From: Eubacterium aggregans
Lineage (GTDB): Bacteria; Bacillota; Clostridia; Eubacteriales; Eubacteriaceae
Length of the DNA: 64,000 bases
Assembly (NCBI RefSeq): GCF_900107815.1
Contig: NZ_FNRK01000009.1
Coordinates: 1-64,000, forward strand
Direction: 5' to 3'
In this document: piece by piece, positions 8,427 to 17,341 of the stretch
How positions within the stretch are numbered: the first letter of the stretch is position 1
Layout: the number at the start of each line of letters is the position of its first letter
Made by a program: the position numbers and the translations under genes
Notes under the pieces: generated by a model
Database searches by the model: none
Told to the model about the DNA's origin: nothing
The model's input: only the letters and a program-made list of their open reading frames with translations

Positions 8427-9719
8427 CTAAACAGTTATATTTAACAGCTGGGGTAACCATAAGGACAATGGTTCAATATATGTGGTTAACAGCAATGCTA
8501 CAATCATCACAAGAATCCAGGGCCAAATCGCTTTGCAAATATCATCAAATTTAATATCACTGATCTGACAGGCCATAAAGAGATTCGCCCCAAGGGGTGG
8601 GGTTACAAAGCCAATGGAGAGGTTCAATACCATCATCACCCCAAAGTGGGTGGGGTTAACCCCAAGGGCCGTCACCACTGGCAGTAAAATGGGCACCAGC
8701 AGAATGATAGCCGAATTGGTTTCAAGGAAGGTTCCTACCAGCAGTAATAATGCATTAATGCACAGTAAGACCAAAATCTTATTCTGGGTAATGCTCAGAA
8801 TGAAATTTGCAATATGGACAGGTACCTGAGTAAAGGTTAGCAGCCGACCAAATCCTGAGGAAATTCCGATGATGACAAGCACGGCAGCACACATCAGCAC
8901 CGCATTGTACCCAATACTTGGCAATTGGCTGATTTTAACCTCCTTGTAGACAAAGACACTCACAAAGATGCCGTAGATACAGGCTACCGCAGCGGCCTCT
9001 GTCGGCGTAAATATACCTCCGTAGATCCCTCCCAGAATAATCACTGGAATAAGCAGCGCGGGGATGGCATCCCTCACGATTGCCAACTTTTCCTTGCTCG
9101 TATACGTGATGCTTTCCCCTTTATAGCCATGCTTCCTGGAATAATAATAGCAGTAGATTGACAGGACAACGCCCACGAGAATCCCAGGGATGATCCCTGC
9201 AGTAAACATCCCCGTCACCGATGTATTTGCCGCCACCGCGTACACCACCATGCATAGACTTGGGGGAATCATAACCCCTACCGTTCCGGCGGAGGAAACC
9301 AATGCCCCAGCAAAGTTCTTGTCATAATCTTTGGCCACCATCGCCGGAATCATAATAGAACCAATAGCGGCCACGGTTGCCGATCCAGTCCCAGAGATTG
9401 CGGCAAAGAACAGGCAGGTCACGATGGATACAATGCCCAGGCCGCCTGTCCCTTTTCCAAAGAGAAGGCTCACTACCTTGAGCAATCGCTTGGATATGCC
9501 GCCCTTTCCCATAATGTCTCCTGCGAAGGTAAAAAGCGGTACTGCCATTAATGGGAATGAATTGAGCCCCTGAATCATGCTCTGGGTGAATACCTCCATA
9601 CTGATTGGCTGGAGGATAAGGATAGTTGTAACTGCCGAAAGACCAAGTGATACGCCAATGGGCACCGATAACAATAGGAAAATAATAAAACTACCGAATA
9701 ATACGAGTGTTGTTGACAT
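8427..9719 (-). CDS. dctM: TRAP transporter large permease subunit DctM
   Basis: A 430-residue, highly hydrophobic protein with about 12 predicted membrane segments, the size and profile of DctM/SiaM. Typical stretches are SFPLMAVPLFTFAGDIMGKGG near residue 50, GTGSATVAAIGSIMIPAM near 110, GTVGVMIPPSL near 145 and NPTHFGVMMVLNLSIGFVTPPLGANLF near 350 (region given, not a continuous quote of the core). It forms the ion-driven translocation channel in the inner membrane with DctQ. The start overlaps the Shine-Dalgarno region just after the DctQ stop. Substrate class is expected to be an organic acid. Confidence 0.95.
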   Translation of the reverse strand: MSTTLVLFGSFIIFLLLSVPIGVSLGLSAVTTILILQPISMEVFTQSMIQGLNSFPLMAVPLFTFAGDIMGKGGISKRLLKVVSLLFGKGTGGLGIVSIVTCLFFAAISGTGSATVAAIGSIMIPAMVAKDYDKNFAGALVSSAGTVGVMIPPSLCMVVYAVAANTSVTGMFTAGIIPGILVGVVLSIYCYYYSRKHGYKGESITYTSKEKLAIVRDAIPALLIPVIILGGIYGGIFTPTEAAAVACIYGIFVSVFVYKEVKISQLPSIGYNAVLMCAAVLVIIGISSGFGRLLTFTQVPVHIANFILSITQNKILVLLCINALLLLVGTFLETNSAIILLVPILLPVVTALGVNPTHFGVMMVLNLSIGFVTPPLGANLFMACQISDIKFDDICKAIWPWILVMIVALLLTTYIEPLSLWLPQLLNITV

Positions 9720-9722
9720 CCG

Positions 9723-10352
9723 TTACTCCCCCTTTTCCTCGTGATGACCCAGTGCGATTTGCTCTGCCTCACTCTCTTCGAGGTGTTCCCACTCACTCTC
9801 ATCCCCAGATTCAAAACAAATCTTTCTGGAATTCAAGTGTTTCCCATTTATATTTTCAAATACTTCAATGGGGACATCCAGATGTCTCAGGCGCCATACA
9901 ATATTCTGAATCAATCGGATTGACATAAGAAGCAGCCCTACGACTCCGGCCATATAAATGACATTCAGCCCCACATCCATGGCTACCAGGCGGTCATTGT
10001 AAAGGGTTGCTTCCCCGACGATGTTACACGCCGACACCAAGGTCCTCAGCGTGAACGCCAGGAACAGAAAATCCGTTATCATCAGAATGACTTTTTGTAC
10101 CTTTTCCGGTGTTTTGTTCACCAAAAATGACACCCTGATATGCCGTTGATTCCGCGTTGCATAGCTGATGGCAAAATACATCAACCAGACAAAGATAATC
10201 CGTGATAACTCCTCTCCCCAGGAAAGTCCAAGGCCTAAGAAATACCTCAGGCCGACCTGCACCACAATTAAAATGGTCATAATGTAAAACAGTGCCGACA
10301 TCAGAATTGGCTCAAAATTAACATCAAGCCAAGATAAACCTTTTTTAATCAT
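9723..10352 (-). CDS. dctQ: TRAP transporter small permease subunit DctQ
   Basis: About 209 residues with four hydrophobic segments (about residues 17-38, 50-68, 85-107 and 130-150) and the family motif SWGEELSRIIFVWLMYFA. The ATG at 10352 is preferred to the GTG at 10358 because the GGGGG ribosome site is eight bases upstream of the former. An unusual hydrophilic, acidic C-terminal tail of about 45 residues follows the last helix; DctQ proteins are usually about 160-175 residues. It sits between dctP and dctM in the usual order. Confidence 0.92.
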   Translation of the reverse strand: MIKKGLSWLDVNFEPILMSALFYIMTILIVVQVGLRYFLGLGLSWGEELSRIIFVWLMYFAISYATRNQRHIRVSFLVNKTPEKVQKVILMITDFLFLAFTLRTLVSACNIVGEATLYNDRLVAMDVGLNVIYMAGVVGLLLMSIRLIQNIVWRLRHLDVPIEVFENINGKHLNSRKICFESGDESEWEHLEESEAEQIALGHHEEKGE

Positions 10353-10385
10353 CTCCACTACCCCCTTTGTGTAATGTAGGACTTC

Positions 10386-11435
10386 TTATTCCGCAGTGTG
10401 CCGTTCCTTCTCCACTTCCTCCATCACCATGTCGTACACATCCTGTCCACATTTATCAATGATTTGCCTACTGACCGCTTCGTTCATTGTTTGTGTCATT
10501 TCTGCTCTTGCCTCCAATGGTACTTCATTCACAATAGTCCCTGATGCCTTAATTAATTCAAGATTCTTCTTTTCTGCCCGATCCGCTTCTTCCCGCTGAT
10601 CATGAATCGCTTTTTTTGATGCATCCATAACAATGCCCCGATCCTCCTCAGAAAGAGAATCCATAAAATCTTGATTGGCATACCACAGCCAATTGGTGTA
10701 GATGTGCTGGGTCAGAGACCAGTAGTTTTGTGTCTCGTTGAATTTCGCACTATAGAAACTTTCTGTCGTACATTCCTGACCATCGATGAGTCCCTGCTGA
10801 AGGGATGTAAACACCTCATTCCAGGATAAAGAGGAAAGATTGGCACCCAGTGCCTCCCAGGCCTTTATCTGAACAGAATTATACCCGCGCATCTTCAATC
10901 CTTTGACATCCTCCTTTGTATTGATCGGACGTTTGCTATTGGAAAAATTCCGGAAGCCGATTTCCATATATCCAATTCCCTCAAGGTTTTCCGCTTCCAG
11001 GTATTCCATCATTTTCTGTCCGGCTTTCCCGTCAAGGACTCGGTGAGCATGCGCTTTATCATCAAAGAGTCCAAACACCTCCCACACCGCCAGTTCCGGC
11101 ATATTCTGAATGAGCAGGCTCGTGGCGGCAAAGCTCATTTGAATATCTCCCCGCCGGGTTTGTTCCATGGTATCCTGGATGCTCCCCATCTGGCCCCCGG
11201 GATAAATTTCTACCTTAATTCGCCCTCCAGACTGGGCTTCCACTTCTTTTTTAAAACCCTCAATGGCTTTATGGCCTGGTGTTTGTACACTATTGTCATG
11301 GGCGATTTTAATCATAATCGGATCTTCCACTGTCCCATTTTTTATCCCCGTTTCTTTTTTCTGACCACACCCGGTGAACATTATGGATGCTATACAAAAT
11401 AATATCAGCATCAAGCAAATTATTCTCTTCATCAT
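10386..11435 (-). CDS. dctP: TRAP transporter solute-binding lipoprotein DctP
   Basis: A 349-residue extracytoplasmic binding protein. The N-terminus is a lipoprotein signal: two lysine/arginine residues, a hydrophobic core and the lipobox FTGC at about residues 20-23. The conserved TRAP segments are PGGQMGSIQDTMEQTRRGDIQ near 80 and IGFRNFSNSKRPI near 155, whose Arg binds the substrate carboxylate in characterised DctP proteins. It is the first gene of the operon and so probably the most strongly expressed. The acid-binding Arg supports an acidic substrate for the whole pathway. Confidence 0.94.
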   Translation of the reverse strand: MMKRIICLMLILFCIASIMFTGCGQKKETGIKNGTVEDPIMIKIAHDNSVQTPGHKAIEGFKKEVEAQSGGRIKVEIYPGGQMGSIQDTMEQTRRGDIQMSFAATSLLIQNMPELAVWEVFGLFDDKAHAHRVLDGKAGQKMMEYLEAENLEGIGYMEIGFRNFSNSKRPINTKEDVKGLKMRGYNSVQIKAWEALGANLSSLSWNEVFTSLQQGLIDGQECTTESFYSAKFNETQNYWSLTQHIYTNWLWYANQDFMDSLSEEDRGIVMDASKKAIHDQREEADRAEKKNLELIKASGTIVNEVPLEARAEMTQTMNEAVSRQIIDKCGQDVYDMVMEEVEKERHTAE

Positions 11436-11712
11436 ACTCTCCTCTTAAATTCGAAACGCAATATTTGAACGGTTGTTAATTCTGGGTAACATTCTATTCC
11501 TCCATTTTCCAACATACACCCTTTAAAAGCGAACCTTTTGAACCCATTTTTCCAGAGTATTAGCCTATTTATTTCCCCTCTAGCCGATCCTCCTTCATTG
11601 ATTTATGTTTACATTATAAACCCATCCAAACAAATGGTCTTTTCAATTATTGCTTGAGATATTTCAAATATTGCTATATTATATAAACAGAACGATCAAG
11701 GAGGACAACCTC
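11436..11712. promoter_or_regulatory. Divergent control region between the TRAP operon and the AraC gene
   Basis: On the plus strand TTGAGA (11654-11659), a 17-bp spacer and TATTAT (11677-11682) form a good sigma-A promoter for the AraC gene. Its position downstream of 11650 rules out an ATG there as the AraC start. On the minus strand a perfect TATAAT lies at 11618-11613 without a recognisable -35 box, as expected for an activator-dependent promoter of the TRAP operon, giving a leader of roughly 170 nt. The leader itself shows nothing else recognised. Confidence 0.6.
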
Positions 11713-12591
11713 GTGAATGTAACATTCTCTGAATATGAATCCATGGATTTCACCTACGCCCATAACCTCTCTGAGGAACCCACCCTTGAATCCATTAATC
11801 ACATTGAAATTCATTCTTTCTATGAAATCAACTTCTTTATCTCTGGTGATGTCACTTATTTCATTGAAGGCCATGAGTACAAACCACAAAAAAACCAATT
11901 CTTAATTATCAATAACAAGGAGCTTCACAAACCTGAATTTCATTCGTCCAAACCCTATGAACGCATTGTTTTATACTTTAACCCGAAGCTCCTCTATCAA
12001 TACCAAACCCCAACCTTTAATCTGCTCTACTGCTTTGAACGGCGCAAACTGGGAAAACGCAATCTCATCGCACCAACAGACCCAGAAGAACTCCTCCGTT
12101 TTTTTCAAAGATTTGAGCACTATATTAAAAGTGATCTTCCCGAAAGAGAACTCATGCTTCGGTTGCTTTTTTTAGAATTTATCATTCTCCTGAACAACCT
12201 TTATTCCAAGGATCAGGACCACCCCATCCAGGTCCATCCCATTAAATCAGACCCCCTGTGTGAGGCCATCATCGCCCATCTTAACGAAAACCTGACGGAG
12301 AACATCACCTTAGAAGAGTTATCTGCCCAGTTTTTCACCAATAAATACTCATTATGCCGAACCTTTAAAAAGGGAACGGGATTCACCGTGATCGAATATC
12401 TAACCTACAAACGCATTATGTTGGCAAAGGAATTCCTTTCCGAGGGTGTCAGTATAACCGACACCTGTTATAATGTCGGCTTTAATAATTATTCCAATTT
12501 CTATAAAGCCTTTAAAACAGCCGTCGGTGTCTCTCCCAGAAAATTCATCGATGCTATTGCAAAACCAAATATCACAAAGGAGTCTCCATGA
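11713..12591 (+). CDS. AraC family transcriptional regulator
   Basis: About 292 residues from GTG at 11713, which has AAGGAGG (11698-11704) eight bases upstream; the longer in-frame reading begins upstream of the promoter. The N-terminal half looks like an AraC cupin ligand domain (IEIHSFYEINFFISG, YKPQKNQFLIINNKELH). The C-terminal ~100 residues are the double helix-turn-helix: ENITLEELSAQFFTNKYSLCRTFKKGTG and CYNVGFNNYSNFYKAFKTAVGVSPRKF as two separate motifs. It is transcribed divergently from the TRAP operon and is the likely activator. Its stop overlaps the next start (ATGA). Confidence 0.9.
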   Translation: MNVTFSEYESMDFTYAHNLSEEPTLESINHIEIHSFYEINFFISGDVTYFIEGHEYKPQKNQFLIINNKELHKPEFHSSKPYERIVLYFNPKLLYQYQTPTFNLLYCFERRKLGKRNLIAPTDPEELLRFFQRFEHYIKSDLPERELMLRLLFLEFIILLNNLYSKDQDHPIQVHPIKSDPLCEAIIAHLNENLTENITLEELSAQFFTNKYSLCRTFKKGTGFTVIEYLTYKRIMLAKEFLSEGVSITDTCYNVGFNNYSNFYKAFKTAVGVSPRKFIDAIAKPNITKESP

Positions 12592-14483
12592 ATATCCTAT
12601 CCATCGACAATCTTAAAAAATCCTACGGGGTGAAAACCCTTTTTGAAAATATCAGCTTCACCATTGAGGATGACGATAAAACCGGCGTCATCGGCATCAA
12701 CGGTACAGGCAAATCCTCCATGCTGCGCATTATCGCAGGACTGGATACCCCCGACGCCGGCGACGTGACCGTCTTTGGCAGCAAGCGTGTGGAGTATCTG
12801 GCCCAAACCCCGGATTTAGATCCGGGCATTACTGTCCTTGATCAAGTTTTCCAGGCCAATACGCCAGAGACTAATTTAGTCCGGGATTATGAACAAGCCA
12901 CCGCTGCCCTGTCCCAAAATTCAGAGGACACGGCACTTCAGAAGCGGGTCCTGGCCCTGGGGGATCAGCTGGATGCCCAGGGGCTGTGGAATTTAGAATC
13001 CCAGATTCAGACCATCCTTACCCAGCTGGGGATTTCCGATTTTGATAAGCGCATTGCCGAGCTGTCCGGCGGCCAGCGCAAACGGGTGGCCATGGCCTCG
13101 GTCCTCTTAGCCCCCTGCGATCTCCTCATCCTGGACGAACCCACCAACCACCTGGACAACGAAACCATCGCCTGGCTGGAAACCTTTCTGCAAAACCGTA
13201 AGGGTGCTCTACTCATGGTCACCCATGATCGTTATTTCCTGGATCGGGTGGTCACCAAAACCCTGGAGCTGGATAAGGGCCACCTCTATGACTACCCGGG
13301 GAATTACTCGGAGTTCGTAGAAAAGAAAGCCGAGCGCTACGCCTTTGAAAGCGCCATGGAGCAAAAGCGTCAAAATCTCTATCGCAGAGAATTGGCCTGG
13401 ATGCGCCGGGGCGCCCGGGCCCGGACCACCAAGCAGAAGGCCAGAATCCAGCGCTTTGAAATCCTGGAGCAAAGCGGCCTCAATTTATCCGAGGAGTCCC
13501 TGGCGCTGGATGTGGCCTTCACCCGTCTGGGCCGACAGGTGGTGGAGCTTCACCACTTAAACAAAAGCTTTGCCGGGGCCCCGGTGGTCTCAGATTTTTC
13601 CGCCATCCTGGGCTCTGATGAACGCATCGGCATTGTGGGGCGTAATGGCCGGGGAAAATCTACCCTTTTAAATCTTATTGCCGGCCGTCTCACCCCCGAT
13701 TCCGGCACCGTTACCCTAGGGGAAACCGTTAAACTAGGGTATTTTTCCCAGGAATCCGAGGATATGGACATTAACCTCCGAGCCATCGAATACATTCGGG
13801 AGGGGGCCGAAATGGTGGAAACCGCCTCTGGGGAAACCATTACCGCCGCCCAGATGATGGAGCGCTTCCTCTTTGACCGGTATGCCCAGTGGGTGCGCAT
13901 CTCTGAAATGTCCGGGGGCGAGCGCCGTCGACTTTACCTCCTGCGCATCCTCATGGCCGCCCCCAATGTCCTCCTACTGGATGAACCCACCAACGATTTG
14001 GATATCGACACCCTGAAGGTCTTGGAAAACTATCTGGATGGCTTTAAAGGCAGCGTCCTTACCGTATCCCATGATCGCTATTTTCTGGACCGGGTGTGCG
14101 ACACCATCTATGGCTTTGAAGCCCAGGGCAGGATCATCGTTCAAACAGGGAATTACACGGACTATGCGGCCAAGCACACCGAGTCTCAAAAATACGAGGC
14201 CCCCACAGCCCCCAAAACATCAAAACCCAAGGCAGCCCCCACTGACAAACCCCGACGTCTAACCTATAAAGAGCAGCAGGAATACGCCACCATGGATACC
14301 GATATGGCCGCCATGGAATCCGAGATCGATGCCATCGATGCCGAGCTGGCCGTCCCCACCCAGGATTATACCCACCTCCAGGAATTAACCGAAAAAAAAG
14401 AAGCGCTGGAAGAAGCGCTTCTGGATAAGATGGAGAAAAAAGAATTGTACGATGAAATTGTAGCGGGGAGGAAAAAGCAATAA
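12588..14483 (+). CDS. ABC-F family ATPase (Uup-like)
   Basis: A 631-residue soluble protein with two ABC ATPase domains and no membrane segments. Walker A sites are GINGTGKSS (about 37) and GRNGRGKST (about 350), signature motifs LSGGQRKR and MSGGERRR, Walker B LLILDEPTNHLD and VLLLDEPTNDLD. The linker contains a tower-like coiled coil, and a charged C-terminal coiled coil (about 540-631) resembles Uup. ABC-F proteins act on ribosomes in translation quality control or antibiotic protection. The start overlaps the AraC stop by 4 nt, an odd pairing: an AraC sugar regulator coupled to an ABC-F gene. The GC-rich third positions match the neighbours. Confidence 0.92.
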   Translation: MNILSIDNLKKSYGVKTLFENISFTIEDDDKTGVIGINGTGKSSMLRIIAGLDTPDAGDVTVFGSKRVEYLAQTPDLDPGITVLDQVFQANTPETNLVRDYEQATAALSQNSEDTALQKRVLALGDQLDAQGLWNLESQIQTILTQLGISDFDKRIAELSGGQRKRVAMASVLLAPCDLLILDEPTNHLDNETIAWLETFLQNRKGALLMVTHDRYFLDRVVTKTLELDKGHLYDYPGNYSEFVEKKAERYAFESAMEQKRQNLYRRELAWMRRGARARTTKQKARIQRFEILEQSGLNLSEESLALDVAFTRLGRQVVELHHLNKSFAGAPVVSDFSAILGSDERIGIVGRNGRGKSTLLNLIAGRLTPDSGTVTLGETVKLGYFSQESEDMDINLRAIEYIREGAEMVETASGETITAAQMMERFLFDRYAQWVRISEMSGGERRRLYLLRILMAAPNVLLLDEPTNDLDIDTLKVLENYLDGFKGSVLTVSHDRYFLDRVCDTIYGFEAQGRIIVQTGNYTDYAAKHTESQKYEAPTAPKTSKPKAAPTDKPRRLTYKEQQEYATMDTDMAAMESEIDAIDAELAVPTQDYTHLQELTEKKEALEEALLDKMEKKELYDEIVAGRKKQ

Positions 14484-14500
14484 GTTTTATTTTTTAATGT

Positions 14501-15610
14501 TTATGCCTTCTTCCATGCCTGTCCAACACCATCCGCCCGAAGCACTGCCTCCACTAAAATCTCAGGGCTGGTCGGCACCGTCTCCGCGGCAATGTGTTTG
14601 GTGGTACAGGCCTTCTGGGCTGCCTGCATCAGGCTAGGGGTATCCTCAGGCGAAAGGCCGATTTCTGCCAGGGTAATGGGCAGGCCCAGGGTGCTGGAAA
14701 AGGTCAGCACCTCTTCGATGGTCTCCCGGGGCCAATCCTCCAAAACCAGCTGGCAGAGGGTGCCAAAGGCTACAATTTCCCCATGGGTACTATTCTGGCA
14801 GCCCGGCAGGGCCGAAAAGCCAGCATTCAGGGAATGAGCCCCAGCACAACCCGCAGACTCCACGCCAATCCCCGAAAGCAGGGTGTTTACTTCGATGATA
14901 TTCTCCACCGCCTCGGTTAATCGCCCAGCCTTGACATCGGCTTTGGCCTGAATCCCATCGGCCATGAGCCGGGTATAGCACAGTTCCGACAGCGCCATGG
15001 CCGCCAGGGGGGTCTGATAGCCATCCCCCACCCGATTCTTCGTATTGGAATCCACGTGGGCCTTGGCTTCAAAATAAGTGGACAGGGCATCCCCCATCCC
15101 CGAAACAAACAGCCGCACCGGAGATTGTGCAATGATTTCAGAATCCACCAGCACTAAATCAGGATTGCGTTTGTAATAGATACTCCCGGCATGTTCTCCG
15201 GACTCCGTATAGGTCGCCGTCAAGGCACTGGTGGGCGCGTCAGTGGATACGATGGTGGGGACCGTCACAATGGCCGCCCCGATCTGAATCCCCACGTATT
15301 TGGCGGCATCCATGGCCTTTCCCCCACCAATACCCACAACAACATCATAGCCCTTTCCCGCAGCCAGGGCCGTGAGTCGCTCAAGCTCTGCCATGCTGGT
15401 TTCTCCCCCAAATTTTTCACAGGTGACCCTTTCCCCTGCTTTTTCATACATCGCCACTAGATCTCTGGATAACTTATCATAAAAGGATGGGGTAATAATC
15501 GCAAAAATCGCTTTTCCAAGATCCCGGGTGTACATCTCTAAGTTTTTTAGCTCCCCTGGCCCCTGGATATACTTGGGTGGACAGGCAAAGGCCCGTGTTT
15601 TTGTGTCCAT
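14501..15610 (-). CDS. gldA: Glycerol dehydrogenase (iron-containing alcohol dehydrogenase family)
   Basis: A 369-residue member of the GldA branch of metal-dependent alcohol dehydrogenases, oxidising glycerol to dihydroxyacetone with NAD. Visible are GIGGGKAMDAAKYVG near residue 93, TIVSTDAPTSALTATY near 120, the metal ligands in GMGDALSTYFEAKA (Asp near 171) and AHSLNAGFSAL and THGEIVAFG (two His). It converges on the ABC-F gene with only 17 nt between stops and no visible terminator. The upstream A/T-rich 100 bp shared with the GGDEF gene has TATAAT in both orientations. Confidence 0.9.
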   Translation of the reverse strand: MDTKTRAFACPPKYIQGPGELKNLEMYTRDLGKAIFAIITPSFYDKLSRDLVAMYEKAGERVTCEKFGGETSMAELERLTALAAGKGYDVVVGIGGGKAMDAAKYVGIQIGAAIVTVPTIVSTDAPTSALTATYTESGEHAGSIYYKRNPDLVLVDSEIIAQSPVRLFVSGMGDALSTYFEAKAHVDSNTKNRVGDGYQTPLAAMALSELCYTRLMADGIQAKADVKAGRLTEAVENIIEVNTLLSGIGVESAGCAGAHSLNAGFSALPGCQNSTHGEIVAFGTLCQLVLEDWPRETIEEVLTFSSTLGLPITLAEIGLSPEDTPSLMQAAQKACTTKHIAAETVPTSPEILVEAVLRADGVGQAWKKA

Positions 15611-15709
15611 TGCTGTACGCCTCCTATCAATTGTTTTTTTATTATAATTATAGCATATTCTTTGTTATAATAGAGTTATCGAATTGTCTTTTGTCCAGGA
15701 GTTCCACCT

Positions 15710-17298
15710 ATGAACCCTCTATCTTCTTTGTCTATTATTATCTGCACCTGCTTTTGCATCGGCGCAGGACGCTTTTTCTTTTCAGAAAGGCGGGACCTTT
15801 TAAATAAAATGGCTGCCGCCGTCCTTTTAAGTCTGGGATGGTGGTCTTTTTGTAATGCTTTTTTCTATGCATCCCCCAATGCAGAAAGCGCCTTTTTCTG
15901 GCATCGCTTTGCCGCCATTGGCTGGTGCGGCTTCGTTTCGCTCACGGCCTATTATTTCTATGTCCTCACAAACCCCGAGCACGCTCCCATGGCAGGGTGG
16001 AAGCGGGTATTGTTTTTTACTCCAGGCCTTCTTTTAATCCTAAAAAATCTGCTTGGCCCCACCACCTCCCTGGCCCTTTCTGTTATTCCTTCAATGTCTG
16101 GCCTGGGATGGACCTATCCCAACAGTCTGACATCCTTTTGGCTCTGGGCCTTCCTGGGCTATGTCCTGATTTATTTTAGTTATGCTTTTTATCTTTTACA
16201 CCTCTGGGCAAGAAACGTCCACCACCGGATGAAAAAGCGATTGGCCTACACCTTTATCCTTTTGGATACCCTCACCATCGCCATCGGCGTCATCACCGAT
16301 GTCATTCTGCCCCTAACGGTCCCGGTGTTACCTTCTTTGGCCAGTATTGCCACTGCTTTTTTCGGCCTTGGATATTTTGGGATCATCTATCGCTATGATC
16401 TTTTCAACATCGATTTAATTATCTCCCCAGATACGATTTTACAAACCAGCAATAACCCTATTTTCGTCATTGATGAAAAGACTGAGATTTTAAAATGCAA
16501 CGATGCGGCCGGATGTCTTTTAGGTTACGATGCTCCGCTGCTCCTGGGCTACCATCTTTCTCGTTTTTTGAGAACCCCATCGATTTAAAAGCCCTCAGTC
16601 TAAAACCCAAGGATTCTGATGTTGAAGCGGTTATTCTTTGCCCGGACCAGGGGGTTAAAAACATTTATCTCTCCGTTGCTGTCGCCAAGGACCGGCACCA
16701 TGACTTTCTCTGCTATATCATCTCCTGCAAAGATGTCACCCGGCAAAAGCAAGCCCAGGCCGCCCTGGCCATTCAGCAGACACGCTATAAAAAGCTGGCC
16801 CGGGAATATCAGCGTCTGGCCTATTATGATCCTCTGACTGGCCTGTATAACCGCCGACGTTTTTTCGATAAACTAAAAGGGTTTGAATCTGCCTATGCAA
16901 CGACCCAATTTGATTTTGCCGTCCTTTTCATGGATTTAGACAATTTTAAGGCTGCCAATGATCACTATGGTCATCAATTCGGGGATACACTCCTAACAGT
17001 CGGAGCCTCCAAGCTCCAGGCCCACACCAGGGGAACGGACTGTCTGGCCCGTATTGGTGGCGATGAATTCTGTCTGCTCTTACCTTTTCGAAACACCGCG
17101 GCCCTTGACCATAGAATCTCGGATATTCGGGCTGAGTTTGACAAAAGTTTTCTGATGGACGGAAAGGCCTATGTTTTAGGCATTTCCATCGGCTACGCCA
17201 TCTATTCTCAAGCCAAAGATATTCCCCATCTAATGCAGCTTGCCGACGAAGCCATGTACCGGGATAAGGCACGTAAGCTGCATCATCAATCGGAATGA
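15710..17298 (+). pseudogene. 7TM-PAS-GGDEF diguanylate cyclase gene split by one-base frameshift
   Basis: The start at 15710 follows CAGGAG. The first frame encodes an N-terminal seven-helix domain (HisKA_7TM-like, about residues 1-235, ending YRYDLFNIDLI) and the beginning of a PAS domain, then stops at 16588. The rest of the PAS domain and a full GGDEF domain with DPLTGLYNRRRF and RIGGDEFCLLLPF continue in another frame to 17298. The two join smoothly if one T is added to the T6 run at 16564-16569 (reading SRFFENPIDLK). The catalytic GGDEF is intact. This may be a sequencing error, a phase-variable tract or a young pseudogene. The intact product would make cyclic di-GMP in response to a membrane signal. 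Confidence 0.85.
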
Positions 17299-17299
17299 G

Positions 17300-17340
17300 G
17301 GGATTAAAAAAGCCAGCCCATAGCTGGCTTTTTTAATCCC
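17300..17340. terminator. Bidirectional intrinsic terminator
   Basis: A perfect 18-bp stem (17300-17317 with 17323-17340) with a 5-nt loop sits between the convergent GGDEF and COG0523 genes. The GC core is GCCAGC/GCTGGC and each side carries an A6/T6 tract, so it can stop transcription from both strands. Confidence 0.93.
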
Positions 17341-17341
17341 T

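Noticed and set aside
11650-11712. Upstream in-frame ATG as start of the AraC gene
   Set aside because: It lies upstream of the -35 box at 11654 and has no ribosome site; the GTG at 11713 has AAGGAGG at ideal spacing.
13345-13560. Open frames on both strands inside the ABC-F gene
   Set aside because: Overlapping frames of a GC-rich coding region without ribosome sites or family features.
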